A DNA stretch of 64,000 bases, from positions 682,001 to 746,000 of the forward strand of contig NZ_JAOYOD010000001.1 in the NCBI RefSeq assembly GCF_025833875.1, given 5' to 3'. The position numbers were made by a program, and so were the translations under genes. Shown here piece after piece: positions 28,843-36,115 of this stretch. Every line of letters begins with the position of its first letter. Positions within the stretch are counted from its first letter, which is position 1. The notes beneath the pieces are model-generated. The model was given only the letters and a program-made list of their open reading frames with translations. It had not been told where the DNA came from and did no database searches. The stretch comes from Reichenbachiella ulvae (GTDB lineage Bacteria; Bacteroidota; Bacteroidia; Cytophagales; Cyclobacteriaceae).

Positions 28843-30194
28843 CTATGCAAGAATTCGATTTGACTCCAAACATGGTAGAGGAACCTCAACTAGCAGTAAA
28901 GTATTACAAACAGGAGACGTTTGATTCTACAACTCCACAAACTACCTTAAAAGTTCTATCACTTTTCTCTGGATGTGGCGGAATGGATTTAGGCTTTGAG
29001 GGTGGGTTTTCAGTTTTAGCTTCTTCCGTCAATGAATTAATCCATCCAGATTTTGTTGAGCGAAAGCTTAATGACGGTTTTGTGGAACTTGCCAAAACTA
29101 GGTTCAAAACAATTTTCGCTAATGATATTTTAAGCGATGCAAGAAATGCTTGGGTCAATTACTTTTCAAAAAGAGGGCATAATTCAGAAGATTTTTATTG
29201 CGACAGCATTGTAGATCTTGTGAAGATGCATCGAAACGGAACATCCGTTTTTCCTGATGAGGTAGACATTGTGACAGGGGGGTTCCCATGTCAAGACTTC
29301 AGTATTGCGGGGAAGCGAAATGGCTTCACTTCACATAAAAATCATATTGGAGAGTTAAACACTGAAAACACAGCGTCAGAGGAGACTCGTGGGCATTTGT
29401 ATATGTGGATGAAACAAGTAATTGACATTACCAAACCTAAAATATTTATAGCCGAGAACGTCAAGGGTTTGGTTAATTTGTCAAATGTTAAAGACATTAT
29501 TCAAAATGATTTTGCTTCATCTGGTGAGAACGGCTACATTGTATTAACACCAAGAGTATTGCATGCCGCAGACTTTGGGGTTCCACAATCTAGAGAAAGA
29601 GTGTTTTTCATCGGATTGAAGAAATCAGCCTTGAAGAAATCAGCCCTTGCAGAATTAGAAAAAGAAACCATCTCCCTAAAGTTTGATCCTTATCCTCAAC
29701 CAACCCATGCATATACCACAGATGGAGATTATTTGAAACGGCATGTCGACTTGAAGGAACTATTTCAAAATTTAGAGGAGCCTGAATTCACAGGTGATCT
29801 TTCTCAAAAATTTTATTCTAAGGCTAAGTTCATGGGTAAACATTGTCAAGGGCAAATTGAAATTAAGCCTGATGGTATAAGTCCTACAATAAGAGCCGAG
29901 CATCATGGTAATATTGAATTTAGAAGGCTATCAAAACAAAATGGTGGAGTTATTGAAAATGAACTTTCAAAAGGTTTAGAAGAAAGAAGACTGACTCCTC
30001 GAGAATGCGCATTAATTCAAACTTTTCCTCCTGACTATGAATTTGTGATTGAGAATAAAAATGGACGTAAGGGGTCATTTCTAGTAAGTCCTTCTAAGGC
30101 GTATAAGATCATTGGAAATGCTGTACCCCCACTTCTTGCTTATAACCTCGCAAGACGTATTCAGAACAACTGGGATATATATTTTAAAAAATAA
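28839..30194 (+). CDS. DNA (cytosine-5) methyltransferase, type II R-M
   Basis: A 451-residue m5C methylase. Motif I is LSLFSGCGGMDLGFEGGF near residue 44. Motif IV has the catalytic cysteine Cys151 in GGFPCQDFS. Motif VI is AENVKGL near 207 and motif VIII is QSRERVFFIG near 245. Motifs IX/X are RRLTPRECALIQTFPPDY and KIIGNAVPPLLA near the end. The variable target-recognition region covers about 270-380; the recognition site cannot be read from sequence. It protects host DNA from the nuclease encoded next. It overlaps the C gene by 4 bp and abuts the nuclease gene with no spacer. Confidence 0.95.
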   Translation: MTMQEFDLTPNMVEEPQLAVKYYKQETFDSTTPQTTLKVLSLFSGCGGMDLGFEGGFSVLASSVNELIHPDFVERKLNDGFVELAKTRFKTIFANDILSDARNAWVNYFSKRGHNSEDFYCDSIVDLVKMHRNGTSVFPDEVDIVTGGFPCQDFSIAGKRNGFTSHKNHIGELNTENTASEETRGHLYMWMKQVIDITKPKIFIAENVKGLVNLSNVKDIIQNDFASSGENGYIVLTPRVLHAADFGVPQSRERVFFIGLKKSALKKSALAELEKETISLKFDPYPQPTHAYTTDGDYLKRHVDLKELFQNLEEPEFTGDLSQKFYSKAKFMGKHCQGQIEIKPDGISPTIRAEHHGNIEFRRLSKQNGGVIENELSKGLEERRLTPRECALIQTFPPDYEFVIENKNGRKGSFLVSPSKAYKIIGNAVPPLLAYNLARRIQNNWDIYFKK

Positions 30195-31253
30195 ATGGTA
30201 GTATCAACTAATCCTGAACCAAGTTCTAATGAATTCAATTCGCTTCTAGAGTCGACTATTGAGGAATTGAATAGTCATGCGATAAAATGGCCTAAGAAAA
30301 TCGAACAACTGAGAGGAAACAAACTAGAACCATATGTTCAGAACGTGATGACAGATTTGGCAGTCGGTTCTAGTTTTGAAAATTCAATTGAACTAATTGG
30401 AGGACAAAAATTTCCTGACATAGTTGCTAAGAAATTCTACGGAATTGAAGTGAAAACCACAACTCAAAATCATTGGAAAACAACTGGAAATAGTGTGTTA
30501 GAATCTACAAGAGTGGAAGATGTTGAACGAATTTTCATGCTATTTGGAAAACTTGGCCAACCTATTGAGTTTAGATCAAGACCATATGAGGAGTGTTTAT
30601 CTGAGGTTGTGGTAACTCACTCCCCCCGATATTTGATCGATATGAATTTGGGATCTGGTGAAACAATTTTCGACAAGATTAAAATGCCATACGACACTTT
30701 GCGAACTAGTCAAAACCCAATCAAGCCAATAACAGATTATTACAAAAGTAAACTTAAACCTGGTCAGGACTTATGGTGGATAGACCAAGATAACAGCAGG
30801 CCAAGTGGCATGATAATTAACCTTTGGAAAAATCTAACTCAAGATGAAAAACAAAAGATTAAAGATCGGTCGATGATCTATTTTCCAGAACTTTTTGGCA
30901 ATAGTAGCGGTAAATTCGAGCGCTTGGCAATCTATCTCGCAACTCGAGAATCTGTAGTTTGTCGCAATGTTCGGGATAATTTTACAGCAGGTGGCAAAGA
31001 TAATTATAATATAGCAGGCAAAATATATTTGAATATCCCAAGGGTCTTTATAAATCTATTTGAAAATATTGAGTCGGTTCTTTCTATTCTTTCTGAAACT
31101 TCGGCTGACGAACTTTCTGAATACTGGAACATAAAAACAACAGAAAAAAGAAAGCTAGCTCACTGGATTGGACTTGTGGACTTACACTCAAAGACGATTA
31201 GTTCGGCAAGCCATTTGAATTTGAAGAAGATGTTGGAGATCATGATTTACTGA
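30195..31253 (+). CDS. Type II restriction endonuclease (PD-ExK)
   Basis: A 352-residue protein with the nuclease motif PD-X9-EVK: Pro74-Asp75 in KFPDIVAKK and Glu85-Val-Lys87 in YGIEVKTT. Position directly after the methylase (stop codon immediately followed by ATG) and operon layout support a cognate restriction enzyme. The C-terminal 200 residues show no familiar domain and probably hold specificity and dimer contacts. The specificity should match the methylase. Translation is probably coupled to the methylase, which keeps nuclease level tied to protection. No truncation is visible. Confidence 0.85.
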   Translation: MVVSTNPEPSSNEFNSLLESTIEELNSHAIKWPKKIEQLRGNKLEPYVQNVMTDLAVGSSFENSIELIGGQKFPDIVAKKFYGIEVKTTTQNHWKTTGNSVLESTRVEDVERIFMLFGKLGQPIEFRSRPYEECLSEVVVTHSPRYLIDMNLGSGETIFDKIKMPYDTLRTSQNPIKPITDYYKSKLKPGQDLWWIDQDNSRPSGMIINLWKNLTQDEKQKIKDRSMIYFPELFGNSSGKFERLAIYLATRESVVCRNVRDNFTAGGKDNYNIAGKIYLNIPRVFINLFENIESVLSILSETSADELSEYWNIKTTEKRKLAHWIGLVDLHSKTISSASHLNLKKMLEIMIY

Positions 31254-31290
31254 GAATCCTGTCCATCCAGTTCTTATGGGTTTATAATCC
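31254..31290 (+). other. Short spacer after the restriction gene
   Basis: Only 37 bp separate the nuclease stop from dispersed repeat C. No terminator of its own is evident. Confidence 0.3.
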
Positions 31291-31445
31291 CAGCTCGGTC
31301 GCAATTCTGAATGCGACTGAAAACTTTCGGGCATTCCTGACTGTACGTCAGGCTGGTGAAATGCCCATAAAGATATGATCTCTGATCATACCCCAAAAAA
31401 TGGGACAGTGGGTTTAGTTCAGAAATGACGATTAAATTTACTGAT

Positions 31446-31721
31446 ATGACACGCAAGAAGTACACATCAAAATTCAAGACGAAGGTGGTATTAGAGGCCA
31501 TCAAAGAGCAATCAAGTGTAGCAGAACTAGCACAGAAATATGAACTAGCCCCTCAGCAAATCAACCTCTGGAAAAGAGAGTTTTTGGCCAATGCAGAGGG
31601 TGTTTTTGAGAAAAAAGGCAAGAGCAAGAAGTCCCAAATTGAAGATGAACGTGATCAGCTGCTTAAGGTAATTGGGCAACTTAAAGTTGAGAATGATTTT
31701 TTAAACGACGCCTTGCGGTAA
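31446..31721 (+). CDS. IS3 transposase OrfA (helix-turn-helix part)
   Basis: A 91-residue protein starting MTRKKYTSKFKTKVVLEA, the usual IS3 OrfA beginning. An upstream ATG at 31425 adds seven non-family residues and is less likely. The helix-turn-helix (VAELAQKYELAPQQINLWKR) binds the terminal repeats. A leucine-rich coil (ERDQLLKVIGQLKVENDFL) leads to the frameshift site. It can act alone as a regulator or be extended into OrfAB. Confidence 0.93.
   Translation: MTRKKYTSKFKTKVVLEAIKEQSSVAELAQKYELAPQQINLWKREFLANAEGVFEKKGKSKKSQIEDERDQLLKVIGQLKVENDFLNDALR
31697..31706 (+). promoter_or_regulatory. Programmed -1 frameshift site
   Basis: T TTA AAC (31700-31706) is an in-frame slippery heptamer near the end of orfA. 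The -1 frame is open from 31697, and after slipping it runs through RPLAERRS into OrfB without a stop. Confidence 0.85.
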
Positions 31722-31744
31722 GACCTCTTGCTGAACGGCGATCA

Positions 31745-32569
31745 TTGATAAGCAAGGGTCAATTGAGTATGGCAAAGCAGTGCAAACTACTTTCCCTACA
31801 CCGTTCGGGAATATATTATAAGCCCAGAGGAGAATCTGAATTGAACTTAAAACTCATGCGTATGATGGACGAGCATTATCTCCACCATTCTTTTAAGGGG
31901 GCACGCAGCATGCATACCTGGCTGACCAAAGACAAGGGACTGCAGGTGAGCAAAAATCGGGTTGAACGACTCTACTATCGGGTGATGGGGCTTAGAGCTA
32001 CCCAGCCTGGAAAACATACTTCCAGACGGCACAAGGCTCATAAAGTGTACCCTTATCTGCTTCGTAATCTGACCGTGAAACGTCCCAATCAGGTCTGGGC
32101 AATAGACATCACCTACATCCCAATGAAGAAGGGTTTTATGTATTTGATAGCCATTATTGACCTCTACAGCAGGTATGTAGTCAATTGGTCAGTATCTAAC
32201 TCAATGGATGCGGACTGGTGCCTAAACTGCCTAGAAGAGGCTATAGAAACACATGGAAAGCCAGAGATCCTCAATACCGATCAAGGCTCACAGTTTACAT
32301 CAGAAGTCTTCGCCAACTTCGTCTTGAGTCAAGACATCAAATTGAGTATGGACGGAAAAGGAAGGGCTATTGACAATGCCTTTATTGAGCGGTTGTGGAG
32401 AAGTGTAAAGTATGAAAAACTGTACCTCAATCCACCTAAGGACGGTATGGATCTGTACCTACTAGTGGCAGAGTACTTCAACTACTACAACATGGAAAGA
32501 AGGCATACAAGTATCGAGAATCAGAGACCGATTGATCTCTATCAAACCACCCAAAAACAGGCCGCCTAA
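31745..32569 (+). CDS. IS3 transposase OrfB (DDE integrase domain)
   Basis: The catalytic half of the IS3 transposase, 274 residues from a nominal TTG but most likely made only as the C-terminal part of an OrfAB frameshift product. An HTH_21-like helical start precedes the rve integrase core. The acidic triad is visible in VWAIDITYIP, LNTDQGSQFTS and IDNAFIERLWRSVKYE, with the usual K/R seven residues after the Glu. The end NMERRHTSIENQRPIDLY is the family norm. No inactivating change is seen, so the element may be active. Confidence 0.95.
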   Translation: MISKGQLSMAKQCKLLSLHRSGIYYKPRGESELNLKLMRMMDEHYLHHSFKGARSMHTWLTKDKGLQVSKNRVERLYYRVMGLRATQPGKHTSRRHKAHKVYPYLLRNLTVKRPNQVWAIDITYIPMKKGFMYLIAIIDLYSRYVVNWSVSNSMDADWCLNCLEEAIETHGKPEILNTDQGSQFTSEVFANFVLSQDIKLSMDGKGRAIDNAFIERLWRSVKYEKLYLNPPKDGMDLYLLVAEYFNYYNMERRHTSIENQRPIDLYQTTQKQAA

Positions 32570-32729
32570 TGAGTAGATTATTTTTGGGTTTTATTGTTAA
32601 TGAAAGGATTATTAAACACTATTGTAGAACTTAAAACCGAACAATCCCTGTCCTAACTATTGGGGTATGATCACTCAATCCAATTGAGATCGAGCAGAGT
32701 GGACTTAGTAATTTTATAAAGATACAAAA

Positions 32730-33701
32730 ATGAATAAAACCGTTTTTATCTCATCAACTTTTGTGGATTTGAAAGAGGAACGAAAAGAGGTTTGGGAGTT
32801 ATTGAAGAAGTATGATGTTTTAGTCAGAGGAATGGAGCAATTTGGAGCTCGAAAAGAAGACTCACTAACAACATGTATCACTGAAGTAGAACAATCGGAT
32901 ATTTATGTTGGAATTATTGGATACAGACTTGGGTCAATCGATAATAAAACAGGAAAATCATATACCCAGTTAGAATATGATAAAGCCCTAGAATTAGGCA
33001 AAGAGATTCTGATCTATATAATAGATGATGAATCAAGTAAGGTTTCACCGAAATACATTGAATTTGATAAAATACCTAAGTTAAACTCATTTAAAGATAC
33101 TTTGAAAGAGCGGCATACAATTGACACATTTAAAGACTCTGAGGAGTTAAAACAAAAGCTTAGTAGACAGTTTGAAAAGTATTTGACAAAAAAGGAAGCT
33201 GAAAAAAAGACAAAAACCAAAGATGATTTTAGTCAATCAAAATTGACATTAGAAAAGTTTTTTTTAGTTCCGAAAGCTATATCAGGTGCTGAAGTGAAAT
33301 TAAGGGTCAAATTTGATAAAACTATTTCACCTGCCTCAAAGGCAATTTGTCAAATCACAAATATGGATTTTGGAAAAACTACTTGTGCAAATATTAGAAT
33401 TGTTGAACCAAACATAGATGCTGAAAACTTCAAAAGTATAATCATCGGATTCAAAAAATTAGACGACTATTTAAAGCTTGATAAAAACAAAGAATATGTG
33501 ATTTATGGGAATGTTTGGTTTCATGAAAATAAAATTAAATCTATCACAACTAGATTTAAAGATATTTCATACCAAATATGGGATGACGACTATTATTACG
33601 GGCAAGAACACCAAAATCAAGAAGAGCCACAACCTTTTGTTGTAAAAAAAGAAATTGGTGAGGGACAGATTGTATTAACATTAAAGGAGATAGAAAAATA
33701 A
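32730..33701 (+). CDS. DUF4062 protein with unassigned C-terminal domain
   Basis: A 323-residue protein. The N-terminal 95 residues are DUF4062 (KTVFISSTFVDLKEERK, then IYVGIIGYRLGS, SYTQLEYDKALELGKEILIY), a TIR-related Rossmann-like fold. It is followed by a helical, lysine-rich linker (about 130-165). A beta-rich domain of about 150 residues (LEKFFLVPKAISGAEVKL ... GEGQIVLTLKEI) follows that I do not recognise. DUF4062 domains usually head STAND NTPase proteins and occur in defence-type contexts. Here there is no NTPase. The very AT-rich DNA and the position beside an R-M system suggest an acquired defence or abortive-infection role, but this is inference. Confidence 0.8.
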   Translation: MNKTVFISSTFVDLKEERKEVWELLKKYDVLVRGMEQFGARKEDSLTTCITEVEQSDIYVGIIGYRLGSIDNKTGKSYTQLEYDKALELGKEILIYIIDDESSKVSPKYIEFDKIPKLNSFKDTLKERHTIDTFKDSEELKQKLSRQFEKYLTKKEAEKKTKTKDDFSQSKLTLEKFFLVPKAISGAEVKLRVKFDKTISPASKAICQITNMDFGKTTCANIRIVEPNIDAENFKSIIIGFKKLDDYLKLDKNKEYVIYGNVWFHENKIKSITTRFKDISYQIWDDDYYYGQEHQNQEEPQPFVVKKEIGEGQIVLTLKEIEK

Positions 33702-33720
33702 TATCCAACTAGTTTCTCCG

Positions 33721-33909
33721 CTGTTTTAAGTCTTCCGAAGGGTGACTTGAAACGATGAATGATCAGTAGGGTCTCTGACCCGGTCGGTCTAGTATCTCGC
33801 TCGGGTCGGAGACCCTGGTTTCATCTGGCTTTTAAGTCAGGAAACTTAAAAGAGCGAAGGGGTCAGCGAACTGAAAGTAATCCGATTACTCGAATTAATC
33901 GGATTACTT
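33721..33909. repeat. Composite structured repeat B, copy 1, ending in REP palindrome 3
   Basis: A 189-bp element about as long as copy 2 (34934-35124) and highly similar to it. It folds into several arms. AAGTC..GACTT sits at the left, and a central long stem pairs AGGGTCTCTGACCC with GGGTCGGAGACCCT. A perfect 8-bp stem TTTTAAGT / ACTTAAAA follows, then the terminal REP palindrome (33875-33909, arms AGTAATCCGATTACT type, loop CGA). Confidence 0.85.
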
Positions 33910-33914
33910 AACTC

Positions 33915-33950
33915 TAGCTCGGTCGCAATTCTGAATGCGAATGAAACATC
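33915..33950. repeat. Fragment of dispersed repeat C
   Basis: It starts AGCTCGGTCGCAATTCTGAA like copy 1 and diverges after about 30 bp. Confidence 0.6.
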
Positions 33951-33990
33951 CGGAGGGAAGAGTGCTGCGGTTATTATCTTACAGCTACCA

Positions 33991-34062
33991 GATCATCAGA
34001 CTTCTCCTTGCAGAAAGGACTTGCGTCTTTTCTGCTCGTTCGAAGTGACGATGTTTTCTTCG
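33991..34062. repeat. Dispersed repeat D, copy 1
   Basis: It shares CTTCTCCTT and the downstream CGA.GTGACGATGTTTTCTTCGC with copy 2 at 34881-34928, with extra internal sequence here. This type of sequence is a common interspersed repeat in Bacteroidota genomes, by recollection. Confidence 0.5.
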
Positions 34063-34172
34063 CACGGTAGCATTTCTGAACGCGACTGAAAACTTTCGGG
34101 CATTCCCGACTGTATCTCAGGCTGGTGAAATGCCCAGAAAGATGTGATCGCAATCCAATTGTGATCAAGCAG
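34061..34172. repeat. Dispersed repeat C, copy 2 (uninterrupted)
   Basis: A 112-bp copy matching copy 1 with scattered substitutions. It has the same nested inverted repeats and the end hairpin GATCGCAAT / ATTGTGATC. It shows the empty target of the IS3 insertion in copy 1. Confidence 0.88.
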
Positions 34173-34274
34173 ATGTCAAGTTGTATATCAGTGAATTGAA
34201 AGTTAGATTGGTGGAAAAAATTAAATGGCTGTATTGTTACAGGATTTATGAACAATCAACATACGTCTGATCGG

Positions 34275-34344
34275 GCGCGTTTGAGTGCAACGGAAAGCAC
34301 TTGAGATATGGTCACGCGTTGCGCTATCGCTAAACGCGCGCCAG
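34275..34344. repeat. GC-rich palindromic block
   Basis: GGCGCGTTT (34276-34284) pairs with AAACGCG/CGCC (34334-34344). Between them AGTGC / GCACT forms a smaller hairpin. A short related text (GCGTGTTTAGCG) occurs near 24961. Confidence 0.5.
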
Positions 34345-34390
34345 CTGGCTGGTGTTGACTTTGTTGGCAATAACTTAGACTTGAAATTAT

Positions 34391-34693
34391 ATGATTTATT
34401 TAACGATGATGATTTTTGTGAAGGAAGGGAAAGAGCAAATCTTCGATGAGTTTGAGGCACAAGCGATTCCAATCCTCAAGGATTACCAGGGAGAATTGAT
34501 ATATCGAATTAGGACAAAGAAGGAAGACTACTTAGTCAATAGTGAAGAAACCCCTTACGAAATTCATTTTATTTCTTTTCCATCAGAAGAGGATTTTCAT
34601 CGCTTTGCAAAAGATGAAAGGAGAAAGGAATTTATACATTTGAAAGAGGAGTCCATTAAATACAGCTACTTAGTTAAAGGGGTGAAATTATAA
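34391..34693 (+). CDS. Small DUF1330/dimeric alpha-beta barrel-like protein
   Basis: A 100-residue protein with the ferredoxin-like dimeric alpha/beta-barrel pattern. Visible parts are a strand MIYLTMMIFVKEG, a helix KEQIFDEFEAQAIPILKDY, a strand ELIYRIR, PYEIHFISFPSEEDFHRFAKDERRKEF, and a final strand. This resembles DUF1330/antibiotic-biosynthesis-monooxygenase-like small proteins, but no catalytic residue can be assigned. It stands alone among repeats, so it may be a passenger of the accessory region. Confidence 0.7.
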   Translation: MIYLTMMIFVKEGKEQIFDEFEAQAIPILKDYQGELIYRIRTKKEDYLVNSEETPYEIHFISFPSEEDFHRFAKDERRKEFIHLKEESIKYSYLVKGVKL

Positions 34694-34724
34694 TCGACAA
34701 GCCCACTACCAATGAAAGTACTGC

Positions 34725-34808
34725 CTGTTGTTTCAAGTCTTCTGAAGGGTGGCTTGAAATGGGCAGCGAACCGAGAGTAATCCGATTACTCGAAGTAATC
34801 GGATTACT
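34725..34808. repeat. Composite repeat B, copy 3 (internal deletion), with REP palindrome 4
   Basis: The left arm CAAGTCTTCTGAAGGGTGGCT joins, after loss of the central stem region, to GGCAGCGAACC and the perfect palindrome AGTAATCCGATTACT, CGA loop (34776-34808). Confidence 0.8.
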
Positions 34809-34880
34809 TAATTTCTTCCATCCTGTAGCAATTGAGAGTAATGGGGGCCAGTGAAGAAAGCATCTATGATTTGACTTTCA

Positions 34881-34928
34881 GATTCTATTAGATCTCTCCT
34901 TCCGTCGAGATGACGTTGTTTTCTTCGC
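34881..34928. repeat. Dispersed repeat D, copy 2
   Basis: A shorter copy with TCTCCTT, CGTCGAGATGACG and TTGTTTTCTTCGC, next to B copy 2 as copy 1 is next to C copy 2. Confidence 0.5.
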
Positions 34929-34933
34929 CCCAG

Positions 34934-35124
34934 CTGTTTTTAAGTCTTCCGAAGGGCGACTTGAAACGATGAATTATAAGTAGAGTCTCTGACCCAGTCG
35001 GTCTAGTATCTCACTCAGATCAGAGACCCTGGTTCCATCTGGCTTTTCAGTCTGGAGACTTAAAAGAGCCGAGAGCCAGTCTTCCAACGAGAGTAATCAG
35101 GTTACTTCGAGTAACCTGATTACT
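34934..35124. repeat. Composite structured repeat B, copy 2, ending in REP palindrome 5
   Basis: A 191-bp element aligned with copy 1 over its whole length. The terminal palindrome (35092-35124) has arms AGTAATCAGGTTACT and loop TCG, the same arm type as the RAYT-flanking palindrome 2. It ends 9 bp before the stop of the GH5 gene's C-terminal part. Confidence 0.88.
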
Positions 35125-35132
35125 AGCTGTAT

Positions 35133-36050
35133 TTATTCCTTGACAAATTTCTGCCTCCAGACTTGCCCCTGCGTTTTTAGCTCCACGAAATAAAGTCCCG
35201 CTTTGAGTCCTGTCAGATCAAGCACCCTCGAGGAGGATGATTGAGCGTAATTCCATCCTTTGATGGCCTTACCTGATAGGTCCAGTATACTGATGCTCGA
35301 TTGTTGATCGATCCCTTTCCTTTCGAGGGTTAACTGATCCTGGCAGGGGTTTGGGTAGAGCAAAATCTCGTCGGAAGTACCCGCATCGGCTTCCAGTACA
35401 TATTCGCTCAGTTTGAACCAGTTGATGTTGAACTCTGGCTGGATGATTGTGACGCGGAAAGTGTGTCTGCCCGCCACCATGTCCATGTCTGTGGATACGG
35501 TCTGCCAGGTCTGCCATCCGCCAGTGACCGGTACATCTAGCTGGGCACTGGATAGCTTCTTGCCGTCCTGATCGATCTGCGCAAATTCAAGAATGCCGGC
35601 GCTGTTGTCGCAAGCGATGCGTGCCTGGATGGTGTAGGTACCTTCCTCTGCCACATATAGGTTGTACTCGAGGTAGTCGCCTGCGTTGGTATAGCCCAGG
35701 TTTTCGCCACCGCCTATGTCGCTGGTGTTTTCATGGGCCAGCCCTTCGTTGACCAGGTAGTCTTCCGCTTCTATCAGGGTCGGTATAGGGGTGTAGAAGG
35801 GCAGGTTGTTGGTGATGGATAGAGCTGAAAAGGATTCGAGGAGTGAGCCATCTGTGGCTTTAATACTCCCCTGGTTGTAGTCCAGTGTCAGCGTCTGTGC
35901 GTCGTTGTAGTTGTTTTCTGCTTCCAGAATCAGCATACGATCATTGTCTGGATGGCTGGAGATGGAAAGTAGGGTCAACTCCTGATCATCGGCATAGAAG
36001 GTAAAACCGGACGCATCTGATAGGGTAGATGCATCCAGTTTTTTGTTCAA
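35133..36050 (-). CDS. C-terminal part of the split gene: Ig-like, CBM6, T9SS sorting domain
   Basis: A 305-residue open frame from a nominal TTG. It holds an Ig/SwmB-like segment (EGDIIYLSLNKKLDASTL read from just upstream) to about residue 85. A CBM6 follows (about 90-215, IEAEDYLVNEG ... FNINWFKLSEY). A T9SS type A sorting domain ends it (about 228-305, LLYPNPCQDQL ... WRQKFVKE). There is no signal peptide, so it cannot be exported alone. It almost certainly belongs to the upstream GH5 frame. If frameshifted, the enzyme loses its second glycan-binding module and its secretion tag. Confidence 0.8.
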   Translation of the reverse strand: MNKKLDASTLSDASGFTFYADDQELTLLSISSHPDNDRMLILEAENNYNDAQTLTLDYNQGSIKATDGSLLESFSALSITNNLPFYTPIPTLIEAEDYLVNEGLAHENTSDIGGGENLGYTNAGDYLEYNLYVAEEGTYTIQARIACDNSAGILEFAQIDQDGKKLSSAQLDVPVTGGWQTWQTVSTDMDMVAGRHTFRVTIIQPEFNINWFKLSEYVLEADAGTSDEILLYPNPCQDQLTLERKGIDQQSSISILDLSGKAIKGWNYAQSSSSRVLDLTGLKAGLYFVELKTQGQVWRQKFVKE

Positions 36051-36115
36051 AGAAAGGTATATGATATCACCTTCAGTATTTGTGTGTCCTGACCTGGAGT
36101 TAAATGCAATTTCAG

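Larger units (their letters stand above)
31383..32673 (+). mobile_element. IS3-family insertion sequence, apparently intact
   Basis: A 1291-bp element bounded by imperfect 26-bp terminal inverted repeats. TGATCATACCCCAA begins each end, ACAG closes the repeat, and 22 of 26 positions match. The element ends in TG...CA. The flanking 3-bp direct repeat CTC (31380-31382 and 32674-32676) is the target duplication expected for IS3. Two ORFs and a frameshift site are complete. The empty site can be reconstructed from the second copy of repeat C, which confirms both boundaries. Confidence 0.95.
31291..32697. repeat. Dispersed repeat C, copy 1, interrupted by an IS3 element
   Basis: The two halves (31291-31382 and 32674-32697) join seamlessly into the same sequence as copy 2 at 34061-34172 when the IS and one CTC are removed. 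The repeat holds nested inverted repeats (GGGCATT / AATGCCC enclosing CTGAC / GTCAG) and an end hairpin (GATCTCAAT / ATTGAGATC). Confidence 0.88.
33702..34390. other. 689-bp gene-free repeat patch
   Basis: No gene is supported. The stretch is a mosaic of dispersed elements: B copy 1, REP palindrome 3, a C fragment, D copy 1, C copy 2 and a palindromic block (34275-34344). Minus-strand frames seen here are by-products of the repeats. The HFTSLRYSRECPKVFSR type of peptide recurs wherever repeat C occurs. Confidence 0.7.
34694..35132. other. 439-bp gene-free repeat patch
   Basis: It contains B copy 3 (internally deleted), REP palindrome 4, D copy 2, B copy 2 and REP palindrome 5. No coding potential is seen. 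Confidence 0.7.

Noticed and set aside
31274..31504. Minus-strand frame containing the peptide HFTSLTYSQECPKVFSR
   Set aside because: The same peptide arises at 33974-34255 from repeat C. It is a by-product of the repeat and crosses the IS end.
31291..34344. Integron attC-like sites in the repeat patch
   Set aside because: The inverted repeats lack the paired core boxes of attC, there is no integrase gene, and the genes are not arranged as cassettes.
36050..36050. TTG start for the CBM6-T9SS frame as an independent gene
   Set aside because: No signal peptide, and the reading frame continues upstream to the A-run, so it is the tail of the GH5 gene.
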